Assembly (NCBI RefSeq): GCF_023065955.2
Contig: NW_026622919.1
Span: 4,166,501-4,230,500 of the forward strand
Reading direction: 5' to 3'
Length of the DNA stretch: 64,000 bases
Source of the DNA: Ursus arctos
Taxonomy: Eukaryota > Chordata > Mammalia > Carnivora > Ursidae
The translations under genes were made by a program, and so were the position numbers. Positions 44,215-55,429 of the stretch are shown piece after piece. How positions within the stretch are numbered: the first letter of the stretch is position 1; each line of letters starts with the position of its first letter. The notes under the pieces were generated by a model that saw only the letters and a program-made list of their open reading frames with translations, had not been told where the DNA came from and made no database searches.

Positions 44215-44830
44215 GTAAGTTTTACCGATAGGCTGTGTGGCACCAATTTACAAGTAATAATAAAATATACAATATTCCTTATTGCAAATTCCACGTAACC
44301 AACTGATACTCAGAATGCCTTTGCCGATTTTTGCTGAGCTCTTGTATCTGTAGTTGACCTATGTTGTGATTTCAAGCCTAATTTGACAGTCCTTTTGTGA
44401 TATTCACAACGTAATGGCAATAAGCCCATTTAAAGTTGAATCTGGATGATTAACATTCTCTCTACTGCTTTCGTGAGTCTAGACAATCAACACCACCACA
44501 TAAATCAAGCCCTGATTTGGAGAGTTTGCCAATTTCCATGGTGTAACTCGTCCGATTGAAGCCAATTTCGGACTAACAGCATGACATCATTGAGCAGGGA
44601 GCTGGAAAGAAAGGTGCGGTAGTCACCATTATATAATGTTTCCAGCGTACAGATGCAAGGAATACAAGTTATCTCGGGAGTGTAGCTAGTAATCAAATGT
44701 AGCGAAATAATTAGTAAGTGGGGAGTTTCGAGTTTTTACGATTCTTCTTTTAAACAAAATTTCTTTAATTGTAAGTTTATATAATTGAATTTTAAAAAAT
44801 GGCGCGATTTAGCAACCAGTCCACAAAATT
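44215..44830. other. Long AT-rich block, ancient transposon or conserved element
   Basis: About 600 bases of AT-rich sequence, including caagtaataataaaatatac, ccatttaaagttgaatctgg atgattaac, aatttccatggtgtaactcg, caccattatataatgtttcc and ctttaattgtaagtttatat aattg. Parts of 44500-44800 vaguely recall a DNA-transposon fossil, but I cannot name it. The alternative is a conserved noncoding block. Confidence 0.4.
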
Positions 44831-45616
44831 CCCCATGATGTAAAAATCGGATCTGGCACGCAGGTGGAAGCTGGCTCTGGGGAGCAGCTACCTTCACCCC
44901 TGCAAGCTGCCTCTGCTGTCTGTTCACTTCCCTCCGGTTCCCTGTTCTTTAGTCTGCTCACGCTGCATTTCTCTGAGGTTTCCCTGCCCTCTGAGCTTTA
45001 CATACACTGCTGCCTTTGGCGGACACTCTCCTTTCCTTGTCTCTTTGCCCAGACACTCCTGCCTCCCCTTCCCCCCCTCTCCCCTCCCCTTTCTTTCTGT
45101 TCCTATTGCTTGTAGATTCCAGTCCAGATCCTGGGGCTTAAATTACTCACATTATTATCTTACCTTTGGGTTGCAGTAAATAGCATCACTGCCTGGTATC
45201 TGTAATTGTCACTGCGACTTCTGTTTACCTCTGGATTCCTCTGGCCTTGCTGACCACGTTGGCTGTTCCTTCTCTCTGGCCACCCAGGTACACCTGTGCT
45301 TCCAGGGCTGGAATGCCGATGGGACAATGGTGGCATTCGAATGGCTTCGTGGTCCCCTCAGCCTTTCCCACTCCACAAAGATGTCATAAGATGATCATGT
45401 CAAGAACGTCAATCTCAAAGGAGAGACACAAACATGAAGAAGTCAAAGGAAACTAGGATTTTCCATGTCCTTGTTCTAGACTAGAAATGCACCACAATGC
45501 TTGCACAGCATGAATGTGGTGATGGAGCTGGAAATGCTTATAAATGAGAGAGTGCTGGGCACACCTTATAACCAGAGGAGAGGGGGAGGCAGGAGACTGC
45601 TTGGTTCATTTATTAG
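44831..45616. other. Unique sequence, pyrimidine-rich in part
   Basis: The T/C-rich section 44900-45110 is L2-like at best. An AT-leaning spot with aaattactcacattattatc lies at 45140-45160. No gene is supported. Confidence 0.4.
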
Positions 45617-45684
45617 TTCGTTCGTTCGTTCGTTCGTTCGTTCGTTCATTCATTCATTCATTCATTCATTCATTCATTCATTCA
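45617..45684. repeat. Two-part tetranucleotide array (TTCG)7(TTCA)10
   Basis: Seven perfect TTCG units at 45617-45644 pass without a break into ten perfect TTCA units at 45645-45684. The two unit types differ only by the change expected from CpG deamination on the minus strand. Confidence 0.97.
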
Positions 45685-46319
45685 ACGTACACCTGAGAGC
45701 CTTGCGTTAGGCGCAGAGAAGGGCACCACGAGGAGGCCCTCCTGAAGGACCGTCAGCCCTGTCTTCCCCTTTCTCCAGGGAACAAAGATGGGACTAGACA
45801 ATGTAGGACGTGAAGGAACACTTCAAGTTCAACCTTCACTTTGCAAGTCAATTATGTGAGTTGCTCCCCACGACCTCCATCTTCCAGACTGGAGCGCAGA
45901 GGGAGATCAGACCCTCTGAAAGTCCAGAGGCAGAGCCCGCCCGCCCGCCTGCTGTCAGGACCTTGAGGGCAGGAACAGCGCTGAGGTGCCCAGCAGAGGG
46001 GCGAAGAGCACAACGGAAGTCCGGGGGTGGCGCTCCAGGGCTCTTACGGGGGAGGAAGATGCCCGGTTTTCCCCGCTCCCCCGGGCACCTGATAAGATCA
46101 GCTTGTGCAGGTGCGAACGGGTTTGGGTCAGTCGGGAGGGAGGTTCAATGGTGAAGCCTGGGAAAGGGAGGCTAGGGCTGCGGTCAGGACTCCTCAGGCT
46201 GCCTTTCCGCCAGGGAGTCTGTTCCCCAGGCGGAGATGGGGCGGCCACTCAGTTCACAACATTAGGCTTCCTATTCTGGTGCCCAGGAAGCAGGGTGCGT
46301 GAGCCCAGCATGCGTGTGA

Positions 46320-46322
<3 letters not shown>
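45685..46322. other. Unique GC-rich sequence, no supported gene
   Basis: It contains a CTCF-core-like CCAGCAGAGGGGC at 45990-46002 (12 of 13 by memory of the motif). The CpG content around 45990-46100 is moderate. No exon is supported. Confidence 0.4.

Positions 46323-46358
<36 letters not shown>
46323..46358. repeat. (GT)18 microsatellite
   Basis: Thirty-six bases of uninterrupted GT. Perfect dinucleotide repeats of this length are usually polymorphic. Confidence 0.97.
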
Positions 46359-46360
<2 letters not shown>

Positions 46361-47359
46361 GTCCCCCGGGGAGCTGGCAGAGATGGTGGCCTAGCTCTGA
46401 ATAGACTGCACCCCACGTGAATGAGTTAAGTGACGGGAGAGGGTGTTTCTTCCCAGGGCCTCCCACCTCAGGTGACCTCACACCATCCCGTCACTCTGGT
46501 CCGCCCCCAGCCCACACCTCCTCACACCCCCACTGTCCCTCTGGACTTTTTTTCCTTCTCCTTCCCCTTCTATCCCTCATTCCTGTCTGGATCTGGGTCC
46601 ACTGTCCCGCCCCCCCTCACCTGGAGAGGACAGTGGTGTCCTTCCTGGCTCCTTCTGGCCTGTCACAAAGGCTCCCCCTCAGACCTGCTCTAACCCTTCC
46701 GCCACCGGCTTCCTCGGCCCCACCTCCTGCTGTGTCCTTCCTGCACGGTGCCACGGCCCCGACGAGGGTCCCCTGAAGTCTCTGGCCGGGACTTTATCTC
46801 CTGGTGCCCACGTCGTGTTATTTCTGCTCTTCTGACCTCTGCTCACCTGCCCATGCAGAAGAGATAGGCACCCTTTGAGCCGTGCACGGGCTTTGTCCCT
46901 GGGATATATCCCGTGCACATGGGACACGACGTGCTTGAAGACAGGGGCAGTCTCGTCGTGCATCTTCACCAGCCAGCACAGGCACCCAGGTCAGCGCTGT
47001 GAGTGTCTTGAAGAAACCGAACAAGATGCTTGCGGGGCGGGGCACGAAGCAGAAGGTCTGGTCCCCCGTGGGCACCACTGACTCCCGTGGCATGAATGGA
47101 TGGTTCGGTCTGCGAGCTCATGGGTAAGGCGTGTGTGAATAGGCGTGTGCCTGCGGGCATGTGTAAGGGTGGGAAGTAGGCTGCTTGGGTCTAGGGGTGA
47201 CATGGGGGGTGCAGAGGCAGGTGCGCGCCTCGCTCGCAAGCATGTGTGTCAGGCGTGGGGTGAGCATCCCGCACGATGGCCTTCGTGGGACTTCTTGAAA
47301 TCGACTGCTGACGTGCTTGAGTGGGGCGCTGGCATCTTTGGAGCTGAAGATCCCGGATG
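46359..47359. other. Unique sequence, pyrimidine-rich then mixed
   Basis: 46430-46790 is C/T-rich, the rest GC-balanced, with a few gtgtg tracts near 47130-47170. No repeat or exon is recognised. Confidence 0.45.
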
Positions 47360-47560
47360 CTGTGGTAATTGTTCTTGCTAATTACCAGGAAGCATCAGAC
47401 AAGGAGATTCTTTTTCCCCCCTTCTTAACTGGATTTTGTTATGCTAATTAGAATTGTATGAACTGTTGCTCTTGAACCTGGAGAGTTAGAGAAACATTTG
47501 CATTAATAGCTGGCAAGCTGCCACAGAAACCAGTTATTATTTTAATGAGGTTCCGGTCAT
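47360..47560. promoter_or_regulatory. Best enhancer-like element: POU/homeodomain cluster
   Basis: It contains a perfect inverted repeat TGGTAATT (47363-47370) / AATTACCA (47380-47387) with a 9-bp spacer. ATGCTAAT overlaps TAATTA at 47441-47450, an exact octamer ATTTGCAT is at 47496-47503 running into TTAAT, and ttattattttaatgagg ends it. It is AT-rich, repeat-free and sharply bounded by GC-rich DNA. POU and homeodomain binding is established for such motifs; function here is inference. Confidence 0.52.
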
Positions 47561-47589
47561 TGAAGACATGCCCCTGTTTGTGGGCTGAT

Positions 47590-47660
47590 TTCAGATGGGT
47601 GTGTGCCCGCGAGCACGTGAGCACACGTGTGTGCGTGTGCATGTGTGTGCGTGCCGTTTG
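47590..47660. repeat. Degenerate GTG/CACGTG-rich stretch
   Basis: cacgtgagcacacgtgtgtg and gtgtgcatgtgtgtgcgtgc alternate purine and pyrimidine with interruptions. Confidence 0.65.
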
Positions 47661-48439
47661 AAGGGCCTGCCTTCTATTGTGACCTCTGTGCGCTTGGTGG
47701 GATGGCAGCTTTTATTGTCTTTCCTGCAGAACTCCTGTCCCTCACCCCCGCCTGGGGGGCCGGGGGCCGAGACCACGATGCAGACGTTGTTAGCGCTTAG
47801 GTCCTGGTCTTCACTCGCCACGTCTACTACCAGTGTTAATTAAACACCGACCACCCTGCTTCCAGAGAGGAGAGGGGAAGAGGGGCATCTGTCTCTGGAG
47901 CCCCCCGGGAAGGGGGTTGATGCACAGGACAGGGCCTGGTCTCAGGCACCCGGCTCAAAACCGCAGGCCCTTCCCACAACCGCTCTGTGGCTGCCACGGC
48001 CCGGAGTCCCTCTGTGTGAGGGAAGATGTGGGTGGAAACACACATCTTAAAAGGCACCTGGAAGCGGCGATTCTCTGGCGAGAGGATGGGCAGCGAGCGG
48101 GGAGATGGCTGCCACGGCCCGGGCCCTGTCGTCCATTCAGGGAGCCACGGCCGCCTGGCCCTGCCCGGCCCTCACCACGGACTTCCTGTGGATGAAGGGG
48201 GCGGCCGTTGCCCACCGACGAAACTTCCTCCCTTCCCTGCTCCGCCTCCGTCCCCTGGGTCCCTTGCAGGGACCAGCCCCCTGGTACTGCTGATGACTCT
48301 CACTTTCCGGCCGAGTGCCCATGCTCCCCGGCCCTTCTCTGCCACCCCCTCGCCGCCCCCAGGGTCCGGGGGCACATGGCTGCCCGGCGCAGGCAAGCTC
48401 AGGGAAGGCTTGCGGGTCTGAAAGCCTCACTGCAGCCCT
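47661..48439. other. Unique GC-rich, CpG-moderate sequence
   Basis: About 26 CpG lie between 48061 and 48400, an observed/expected near 0.6 by hand, at the border of a CpG island. No promoter element or exon is convincing. Confidence 0.45.
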
Positions 48440-48615
48440 GGATGACAACTTTGCCTGATTTTCTAATTTCATCTCTTACAAGCTTTTGGGATGCTAACAT
48501 GATTAAGTTCTTCACACAATTTATTAGCATCATGTTGGAAATCCAGTGGTATATTATACTGTCTGAGTAATCCAATTAGCAAAATGTAGTTATTTAACGG
48601 GAATATTAGCCACAC
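48440..48615. promoter_or_regulatory. Second enhancer-like element with inverted ATGCTAA sites
   Basis: GATGCTAA (48490-48497) and its reverse complement TTAGCATC (48524-48531) are separated by 26 bases. Between them is catgattaagttc, and after them come gtaatccaattagcaaaat and gttatttaacgg. It shares the ATGCTAA core with the element about 1 kb upstream. It is repeat-free and AT-rich; function is inference. Confidence 0.47.
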
Positions 48616-48814
48616 GCGATCCCACACCAAGTCCGTCCCCACCCTCTCTGCTCTCCTTGCGTTTCCCCTGGGGCAAGGACGGGCACTACCCCAGAAATCT
48701 GTGCAGGCAAAGGGGGCAGCACCTGTCACAGGGTGGCCAGGGATGCCCCCGTCTGGGCCGTGATGGGGTGAGTCATGCCGAGTTACAGATTTTGGTTCTG
48801 AGACAATCGGATGG

Positions 48815-49035
48815 TCTGGGGGGAAGAGAGCAAACTCTGAAGGCATTGGGTTCGAATTCGAGCTCTGCCACTCGAGCTCTGTGAACCCCGGGCAGGTTCT
48901 TGACCTTGTCTGCCTCCTAGCCTCCTTAGAATCAGTGAAATGGAGGCAAGAAACCCCCTTCACGAGGTGGCCGTGAAGATTCAGCGAGGCAGCCCAGGGA
49001 AGCCTGGCTGGAGCTGGGCACACAGTGGACGCGTA
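48815..49035 (+). mobile_element. MIR SINE, near full length
   Basis: ttgggttcgaattcgagctc tgccactcgagc (with the tRNA B-box ggttcgaattc), tcttgaccttgtctgcctcc, gtgaagattcagcgagg and gagctgggcacacagtgg follow the whole MIR in sense. Confidence 0.85.
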
Positions 49036-49699
49036 CCTGGCCAGTCCCGTCGGCCTCAGGGATAGGACCCACCCCCAGCACCCTGATGGCGAGGTGTCTG
49101 GCAGGGGCTCCCACAAGTCACCTGATGAGGGTGGGCATGGTGGGTCCCGGGGAGGAAGGAACTTTCCAGCTGTTTAAGGCCCATCACCTCGCTCCCCACA
49201 CCCCCACGAGGGTGCTGGTCCTTCCGTCTCTGTGAGGCAGGCATCCTCTGTGTCCGTCCGGGTCATCACGGTCAAGACCACAAGACCCGAGCACCCTGAT
49301 CTCGCCTCAACAGACAGTGGGGGCCCAATAACCCCCTCATGCCCACTGGCCTTCCTCTCTGTCAGGGAACATGGGAGCCAGTGCAGCTCAGGGGGAGGAG
49401 TGTGGTGAGTCCTGGGGGTGGTCTTGCTTGGTGTGCTGGCTTCCTGCCAGGAGAGAAACAAAGGGACCCTACTGGCAGCAGCTGGCCAGCCTTGCTTCAA
49501 CCTGTGTCCGTCCAGGCTCCCGTCTACCTGCAAGGATCAGCCGCTGTGTGTGGCACTGACTCTGTCCTCCCGGAGGCCCTAAGATACCCAGAAACACCCC
49601 AACTGCCAACACGGGGCTCCCCTTTCTCCCCCACCAAGACTGCATTTTTAGGTTCCTGATGGCGCTCTCCCGTCCCCCTCATGTGACTGAGCCATCTCC
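49036..49699. other. Unique GC-rich sequence, no supported gene
   Basis: No repeat, simple tract or exon-like structure is recognised. Confidence 0.45.
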
Positions 49700-49990
49700 A
49701 CCATGTGCCCCCCCCCAGACTAATAGCTGCGATGTTCCGCCTTCCACATTAATGACAGGTGCGCAGGGGAAGAAGGCGGCCTGCCTGCCAGTGGGTTTCG
49801 CTGATATCACGCTGAGCAGCACACCCTAAGGCAACTGAAATCCTAATAGGTTCCTCTAACTGCCTCCTGCATCAATTTTGACACCAGGCGCTTTCTTCTT
49901 CCTCCCCACGGCTCGCCTTATAACTCTGTCATTGTCATTGATTTTGACTAAAAGAGAGAAAAACCCCCGCTTGTGCTATTACCATTCTAA
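49700..49990. promoter_or_regulatory. Putative conserved noncoding element
   Basis: gactaatagctgcgatg, ttccacattaatgacagg, cgctgatatcacgctg, gaaatcctaataggttcc, ttgtcattgattttgac and attaccattctaagtcagc lie in repeat-free sequence. gattttgac is PBX/HOX-like. Inference only. Confidence 0.35.
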
Positions 49991-51840
49991 GTCAGCGAGG
50001 CAGAGAGCTCTGGGGAGAGCGGGGGAGGGGTCCACACAGCATGCGCCCCATGGATCCTGGAGCAGAGAGGGGGTCAGTGAGGGCGACAAGGGGGCTGGGG
50101 TGCTGACAGCAGGTGAGTGAGGTCCCTGGCAGGCACTCTGCTTCCTCCTCTTCTCTGCCTGAATTTGGGGGAGCTGGCAGAGGGTCGCATTTCAAAATGC
50201 TTTCCATCTCAGAGCCAACCTCAGTGCTCCCCATAGAAGAGGGGCAGTGTGTGTGAGCCCCCTGCTCCCAGCACATTCACCTTATAGCCTGGCCCACACG
50301 TGGCCACACCCACCCAAACTGAGCATTCCTGGTTCGATGATCAGTCAGCAATAAACCTACCTGGCTGGATCTCAGAGGTCTGGACACAGAGAGGGTTGCT
50401 CTGTGAGGGTGGGGGTGAGTGGTCGGGGTGTTCCCTGAGACCCCCACTGACCAAAGTCTCTCTGTCCAGGAGGAAGGGGCGGGGAGGGAGGGAGCCTGTT
50501 AGAGGGGCAGGGGTGGAGTGACTGCCATTCCCCTCGTCTCCTGTCTTTGTCCCCACCTGCTATCAAAGTAACCCTCGTTGCAACCATGTGGAGTGAACCT
50601 CCTTCCCATTTGCAAGATGGTCAACCCTCTGTGGACCACCCAGAGCTGCTGGGGGGCTCCCGCACTGAGTCCAGAGAAAGACACAGAAAAGCCCAAGGGA
50701 GAGCCTGCCCTCAGGGACCTCCTACACAGCAGGGACCCCTGCCATGTCGCGTCAGGAGGACAGGCAGGGTGCTGACCCATGGATGGGAGACCCGGCAGGT
50801 CTGGCCACAAAGACAGACACAGGAAGGGGCTACACGGAGTCCAGGAAGGGAAGCCTTGGTGGGGGCTCTGTCCCTGGTGGCCTGAACCATCCTGCCCCAG
50901 TTGGGCATGCACGGGGCCCCTCCGTGGGCATCTCGGGCACCCAAGACGCAGGCCCCAGAGCGTGCTGATTTCCCACAGCTGTGCTCGTTTCGGTGGGAGT
51001 CTCCATGAAGTCGTGGCCAGATCTAGCTTAGTTGCAATGCCTTTACAGTGCTTTTCACATCAGAGCAAACGCTTTGACTGATGTATCCCAGTTTCCAGCT
51101 GGGAAAACATGTTGACCCTGGCGTGCAGGCCTCCCCAGGACCCCATCCTGGGCTCCCCCGTGGTCCTCTGGGCTGGATGCATCTCCGGAATGGGGATGTG
51201 CTGTGGGCCCAGGGTGAGGGAATGAACTGGCTTTTTGATTCTAAACCCACTGCTTGTTGGAACCTAGCAGCCCTGCTTAATGATACATCAGGTTCTGTAA
51301 GGTAGCATTTGGGGGTCTACCCCCACCCCATGGCCCAGAGCAAGCCCACCATGCCTACCTGCACCTTCTGAAGGGGAAAATGCTTTTTGTGGCTCTTCTG
51401 CCCCCAGACTCCTCCTGCATGGGGTGCTGGGTCCTTACTCTGGGGCTCTCTAGTCTCCATGGACCAAAAAATATTTGGGAGAAAAAGTGGGGACAGAGGA
51501 GAGTTTTATCTGTGTCCTTAGGCCCTCCGGGGAAGGGAAGACGGCATCCTTTGGCAGGGGTGGGGAGGGGGAGCTCCAGGAGAACATGGCTCTGGTCCTG
51601 GACCATCAAGGGCAGGCCCCTTCCTGGGGGCTCTGGGCCCACTGCCCTGCCTGAACGGGAGGGGTCTTCCAGGGGAGGGTCTGGAGCAGAGCCCCACAGA
51701 CGGGCTCCTGCTGGTAGAGTCAGCCGGCTACGGCTGGGCAGACACAGTGACACTCCTGCCAGCTTTCTGGGGCACCCAGCAGCGGATTCTCGGCACCTGC
51801 AGGCCGTGGGCCCTCAGGGGCCAATGCCTCCCCATCCCCC
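49991..51840. other. Unique GC-rich sequence, no supported gene
   Basis: Several frames of 100-150 codons on both strands have no splice or domain support. No interspersed repeat is recognised. The G-rich run near 51559-51570 is mild. Confidence 0.45.
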
Positions 51841-52260
51841 GCCGTGGGCCCCGGAGAGTGGGCATCTCCTGGCCGGACTTCAGGCCCTGCTCGCCAGTAG
51901 GACAGCCACGCACGGCCGCTCGCTCGCACAACCCCACGCAGGGAGCCGGCTCTTCGCTCGCGGAGCTCTGGAGCCCAGGCTGGCAGTCTCCTGTGCTTGC
52001 AAAGCCAGGGCACTGAGAGGATGTGGGAGGGGCGACTTCCGGCCGAGGCTTGGCAGCTGTTGCCGGGCAGGAATCTGCCGCCGCCTCTGCCATTGGTCCT
52101 TCGGCCTCTTCCAGGCTCAGTGCGGAGCGTTGCCCACACACAGGGGCCGGTCCGTTCCATCGCCCCATGGAGGCCATGCCCACCAGCTTCGGGGGCCCCC
52201 GGGGCCCAGGCCATCCTGGCCAGCCCTGCACGCAGAGCGCGGCCGCATCACCGGGCTACG
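51841..52260. promoter_or_regulatory. CpG-island-like candidate promoter
   Basis: By hand count about 34 CpG lie in 420 bases at roughly 65% GC, observed/expected around 0.75. ACTTCCGG at 52035-52042 is the exact ETS core-promoter motif, and ATTGG at 52092-52096 (inverse CCAAT box) lies 50 bases beyond. There is no repeat inside. A long plus-strand frame (51380-52531) crosses it but shows no domain. It might be a real TSS for an unannotated or noncoding transcript. Confidence 0.45.
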
Positions 52261-52875
52261 TTTATGCTTTATCCTGCCTGCTGCCTGCTTGGCTCCGCGT
52301 CTTCCTCTCCTATCCAGGGCTCACGCTTTCCCGCGCCCCGTTCTTGCTGGAAGAGCAGCCGGGCACCCTGGCTCCGGCCCTCCCACCATCCTGTCTCTTG
52401 GAGGCCAGTGTCTGGCAGCCATGGACAGCCAGCATCTGTCTTGGGCGGTGGGGAACCGGGCACACTTCTGGAACACCAGCTCCCCGAAGGCAGGGCCCCC
52501 TCCGCTGCTCCATGGCTGCACGGAGCGGTAGCTGGTGCAGCGTGTGGGCTCAGGACGCCCTGCCGAGCAGACCCGCTATCTGAGAGGCAGCAATACCACA
52601 TCCCTCTCCCCGGCCTGCACCCTCCCCGTGGAAACAGGACCTCAGGAGAGAAGGGGCAGGCACCAGGGTGAAGCGGCTGTGTGGGGGCAGGGGTGGCAGT
52701 GTGGATGGCAGAGAGGCTGAGGGGTGGGCAGAGGCAGGGGAGGAAGGGCCGATCCTGAAGGACTCCAGAAAGCCCACATCAGCGGTGACCCACACTTGTC
52801 AGGTGTTCCCCCCCACCCCCAGCTAAAGCGCCTGGATGAACCGACCCGCCGGAGTGGCCACAAGGGGAAGCTGGG
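52261..52875. other. Unique GC-rich sequence, no supported gene
   Basis: No splice donor following the CpG-rich segment stands out clearly. Purine-rich sequence with gcagaggcaggggaggaagg occurs near 52730. No repeat is recognised. Confidence 0.4.
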
Positions 52876-53130
52876 TAGGAGGCAGCGTGGCGTAGTGCTT
52901 AGACCACATGCTTTGCAGGGACACAGACCTGGGTCCATATGCTGTGTGACCTTGGGGCGATCTCTCAACCTCTCTGTGCCTACTTCCTCATCTGTTAAAC
53001 AGGAAGCTCAGCAATAGCAGTCGCAGTAACGACAGCCTGTGTAGGGCTACTGCGAGGATTCACTGTGATGATGCACGAGAAGTGTCCAGAACAGTGCCCG
53101 GCATATGGTACATTCTTAATACATTTCAGT
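52876..53130 (+). mobile_element. MIR SINE, near full length
   Basis: gcgtggcgtagtgcttagac, ctgtgtgaccttggggcg, aacctctctgtgcctacttc ctcatctg, gcgaggattcactgtgatg and gtgcccggcatatggtacat tcttaata follow MIR in sense from head to 3' end. Confidence 0.93.
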
Positions 53131-53719
53131 GAAAAGTTGCCGCGACGATACTCGCCCAAGTGTGGACGTTGATAAAAGCCTCGGAAGACAAGAGGCCTGC
53201 GTGTTATGGCACATGACCACACTTGGCTGTGTGATCTTGGGAAACGCACCTGTCACTACGAATGACCTCCAGGTGTCGTTTAGGGAGGGAGGGGCCTCGA
53301 GCTGGTGGCCGTGGGGTCCTGACTTTGTCCTGGGGACTTTCCGTGTGAAACGTGGAGAGGTTTTAGGCTCGTGACACACTGGGGCTGGGGCCATCACAGT
53401 CCATCCTCCCGCCTTCTCTGGGCCATAAACCAGCCAGTGACTACGATCGCCACGTTTCCAATGAGGAAGCCAGAGGCCCACGTGGTTAATGACTTGGCCA
53501 GAATCTCACCTTCCTGTCCACGGAGGGCCAGAAGCACAGTGCCAACCTTTGCCCTGAGTGTCTGTGAGGCCTGTTTGTTTTTGAATACCTGGCCATCCAC
53601 AGTGTCGGCAGCCCAGACAATCAATGCTAACATGCAGAAGGCTCTGCACCAGGGAAGGGGCTGGAGTTTAAATAGGAATGTTCTGGAACACGCCATTACC
53701 GTCATGTCATGGCCGTGTA
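53131..53719. other. Unique sequence, no supported gene
   Basis: It lies between two oppositely oriented MIRs. A ccaatgaggaagccagaggc string near 53458 may be a further decayed MIR trace. No exon is supported. Confidence 0.4.
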
Positions 53720-53925
53720 TCATGGGTCTGGTGCCTGAGAGTTACAAAGTACTTGCTCATCTTATCTCATCTGGTCTTCCCAGGAACCCGTGAGGTTTTC
53801 ATCCCACTTCACAGATGCGGACGAGACAGAGAGGCAGGCATTTGCTCAGAGCCCCAGAACCAGCAAGTGTTGGGTTCTGAGCCCAAAGGTGCCCTCTCTG
53901 ACTTCTAGCATTCTACGACCTGGCC
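53720..53925 (-). mobile_element. MIR SINE, antisense
   Basis: acaaagtacttgctcatctt atctcatctggtc, cacttcacagatgcggacga gacagag and caagtgttgggttctgagcc match the reverse strand of MIR across most of its length. Confidence 0.85.
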
Positions 53926-55429
53926 AGAGCCTGGGGGTCACCGAAACTTAGCTCCTCTGGGAAGAAAGCCCAGGCAGAGCCCACCTCTGTTCTCCAGGGA
54001 AAGTCATGCCCTGTCATTGACCCATCATAGCCCAGAGGATGCTGGGAAACTCCCTCTCAGGTGCAGAGACTACTCCCCACGCCCCACAGTTGCTTTAAAA
54101 AGGGAGCCATCTCTATGGGGAATGTTCCCTAGGAATAATTGCTAAAAGGCCCAATTTTGGAGATAATCACTATTCTAGACACCTTGGTGCTTTCAGTGGA
54201 GTCTCCCCTGTGACGGGCCGCTCCCGGCGGCAAAGAGGCTAAGTGCGGCAGCAGCCGGCTTGTGCTTGACCGAGCGGCAGAGCGAGCTTATGTGGCCCGC
54301 CACCCAGCCTTGTTAGGCCCCCAGGCCTCTTACAAATGTCTGCTTCCTCCCCCACCGCCGGATGCCCCGGGGCCCCGCAAACACCCTGCCTGCCCCGGGC
54401 AGCTCGAGGGAAAGCTGGCCAAGCTGACTGGCTCTGGGTGAGCCAGACGGTGACTCTATACAGGAGGAGGTGAGGCCAGTGGCAGCGCTCTGGGGACACA
54501 CGCACTCTGGTGGGGGTCCCGGGGTGCGTCTGCTCCGCCCGGGCATCGTAAGAACCTCGTGGGCACGCCCTCTGCAGAGGCTCTTGGACCATCCTCAGTC
54601 CTGGTGCACGTGATTGGAAGCCAGCTCCGAGCACCTGCAGGTGCCGTGGGCAGGCTCTGCGGTCTGTGTGTCTGACTCCGGACCCCTCCGTACAAGCCCG
54701 GATGCTGGAGAAGTGCCATCGCCAGGTTGGGGATGGGGGCTCGGCCCAGTGGTCACGGAGGGCAAGGCCTGGAAGGTTATGAGAAGGGCGGAGCTGGTCT
54801 TGCTGCCACAGAGCGAGAGGGAGTGAGCACTGGTTGGGGCCAGGCTGAGCCAGGCTCCAGGCTGCCGGGGTGGGGGTGGAGGGGTCAGAATGTCCCGGCA
54901 GGAAGTTGAAGGGGAGGTAAAGATGGGCACAGGCCGCCTTTGGAGGGTCTCTAGTAGGAACCAGACCAAGTCATATGGAATCAGTTGTGGCCCCAGGTGG
55001 CAGGACCCAGCCAGAGGGTGAGCACTGGACTGTGGCCCCTGAGAGGTCTTGCAAGGACTAGGCAAGACTCTGTGACCTGGGGCATGAGGTAGGGCTAAGT
55101 CACGAGGTGACAGATGGGTATTCTGAGGTAGGGAAGGGGTCTGAGGTCTCTAGGCTTGGACACAAGGCTATTGACCCCGAGCACTGCAAGTACACCGCAA
55201 GGGGCCCGGCTGCAGCCAGGTGGGCTGGGGGTGGGGGCAGGTAGACTGATAGCTGCGGCTGGAAGGAAACCCCTGGGGTCTCCTGGTGGAGCACAGCCCG
55301 GGACACCTTGGACAGTCTGGGATGGGCTCCCCTGTCAGCCGGGATCAGCCTGGGCTCAGGATTTAGACACCAGGGACTCCACTCCCTCTCCCATCCCGGG
55401 AAGCACACCCTGGCAACATTGCCCTGCTA
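53926..55429. other. Unique GC-rich sequence, no supported gene
   Basis: A small AT-rich spot at 54128-54180 (ctaggaataattgctaaaag, gagataatcac) could be a short element. The rest is GC-rich with chance frames. Confidence 0.45.

Noticed and set aside
51380..52531. 383-codon plus-strand frame across the CpG-rich segment
   Set aside because: Composition follows the local GC-rich sequence, no domain or splice pattern is visible, and other frames are open over the same bases.
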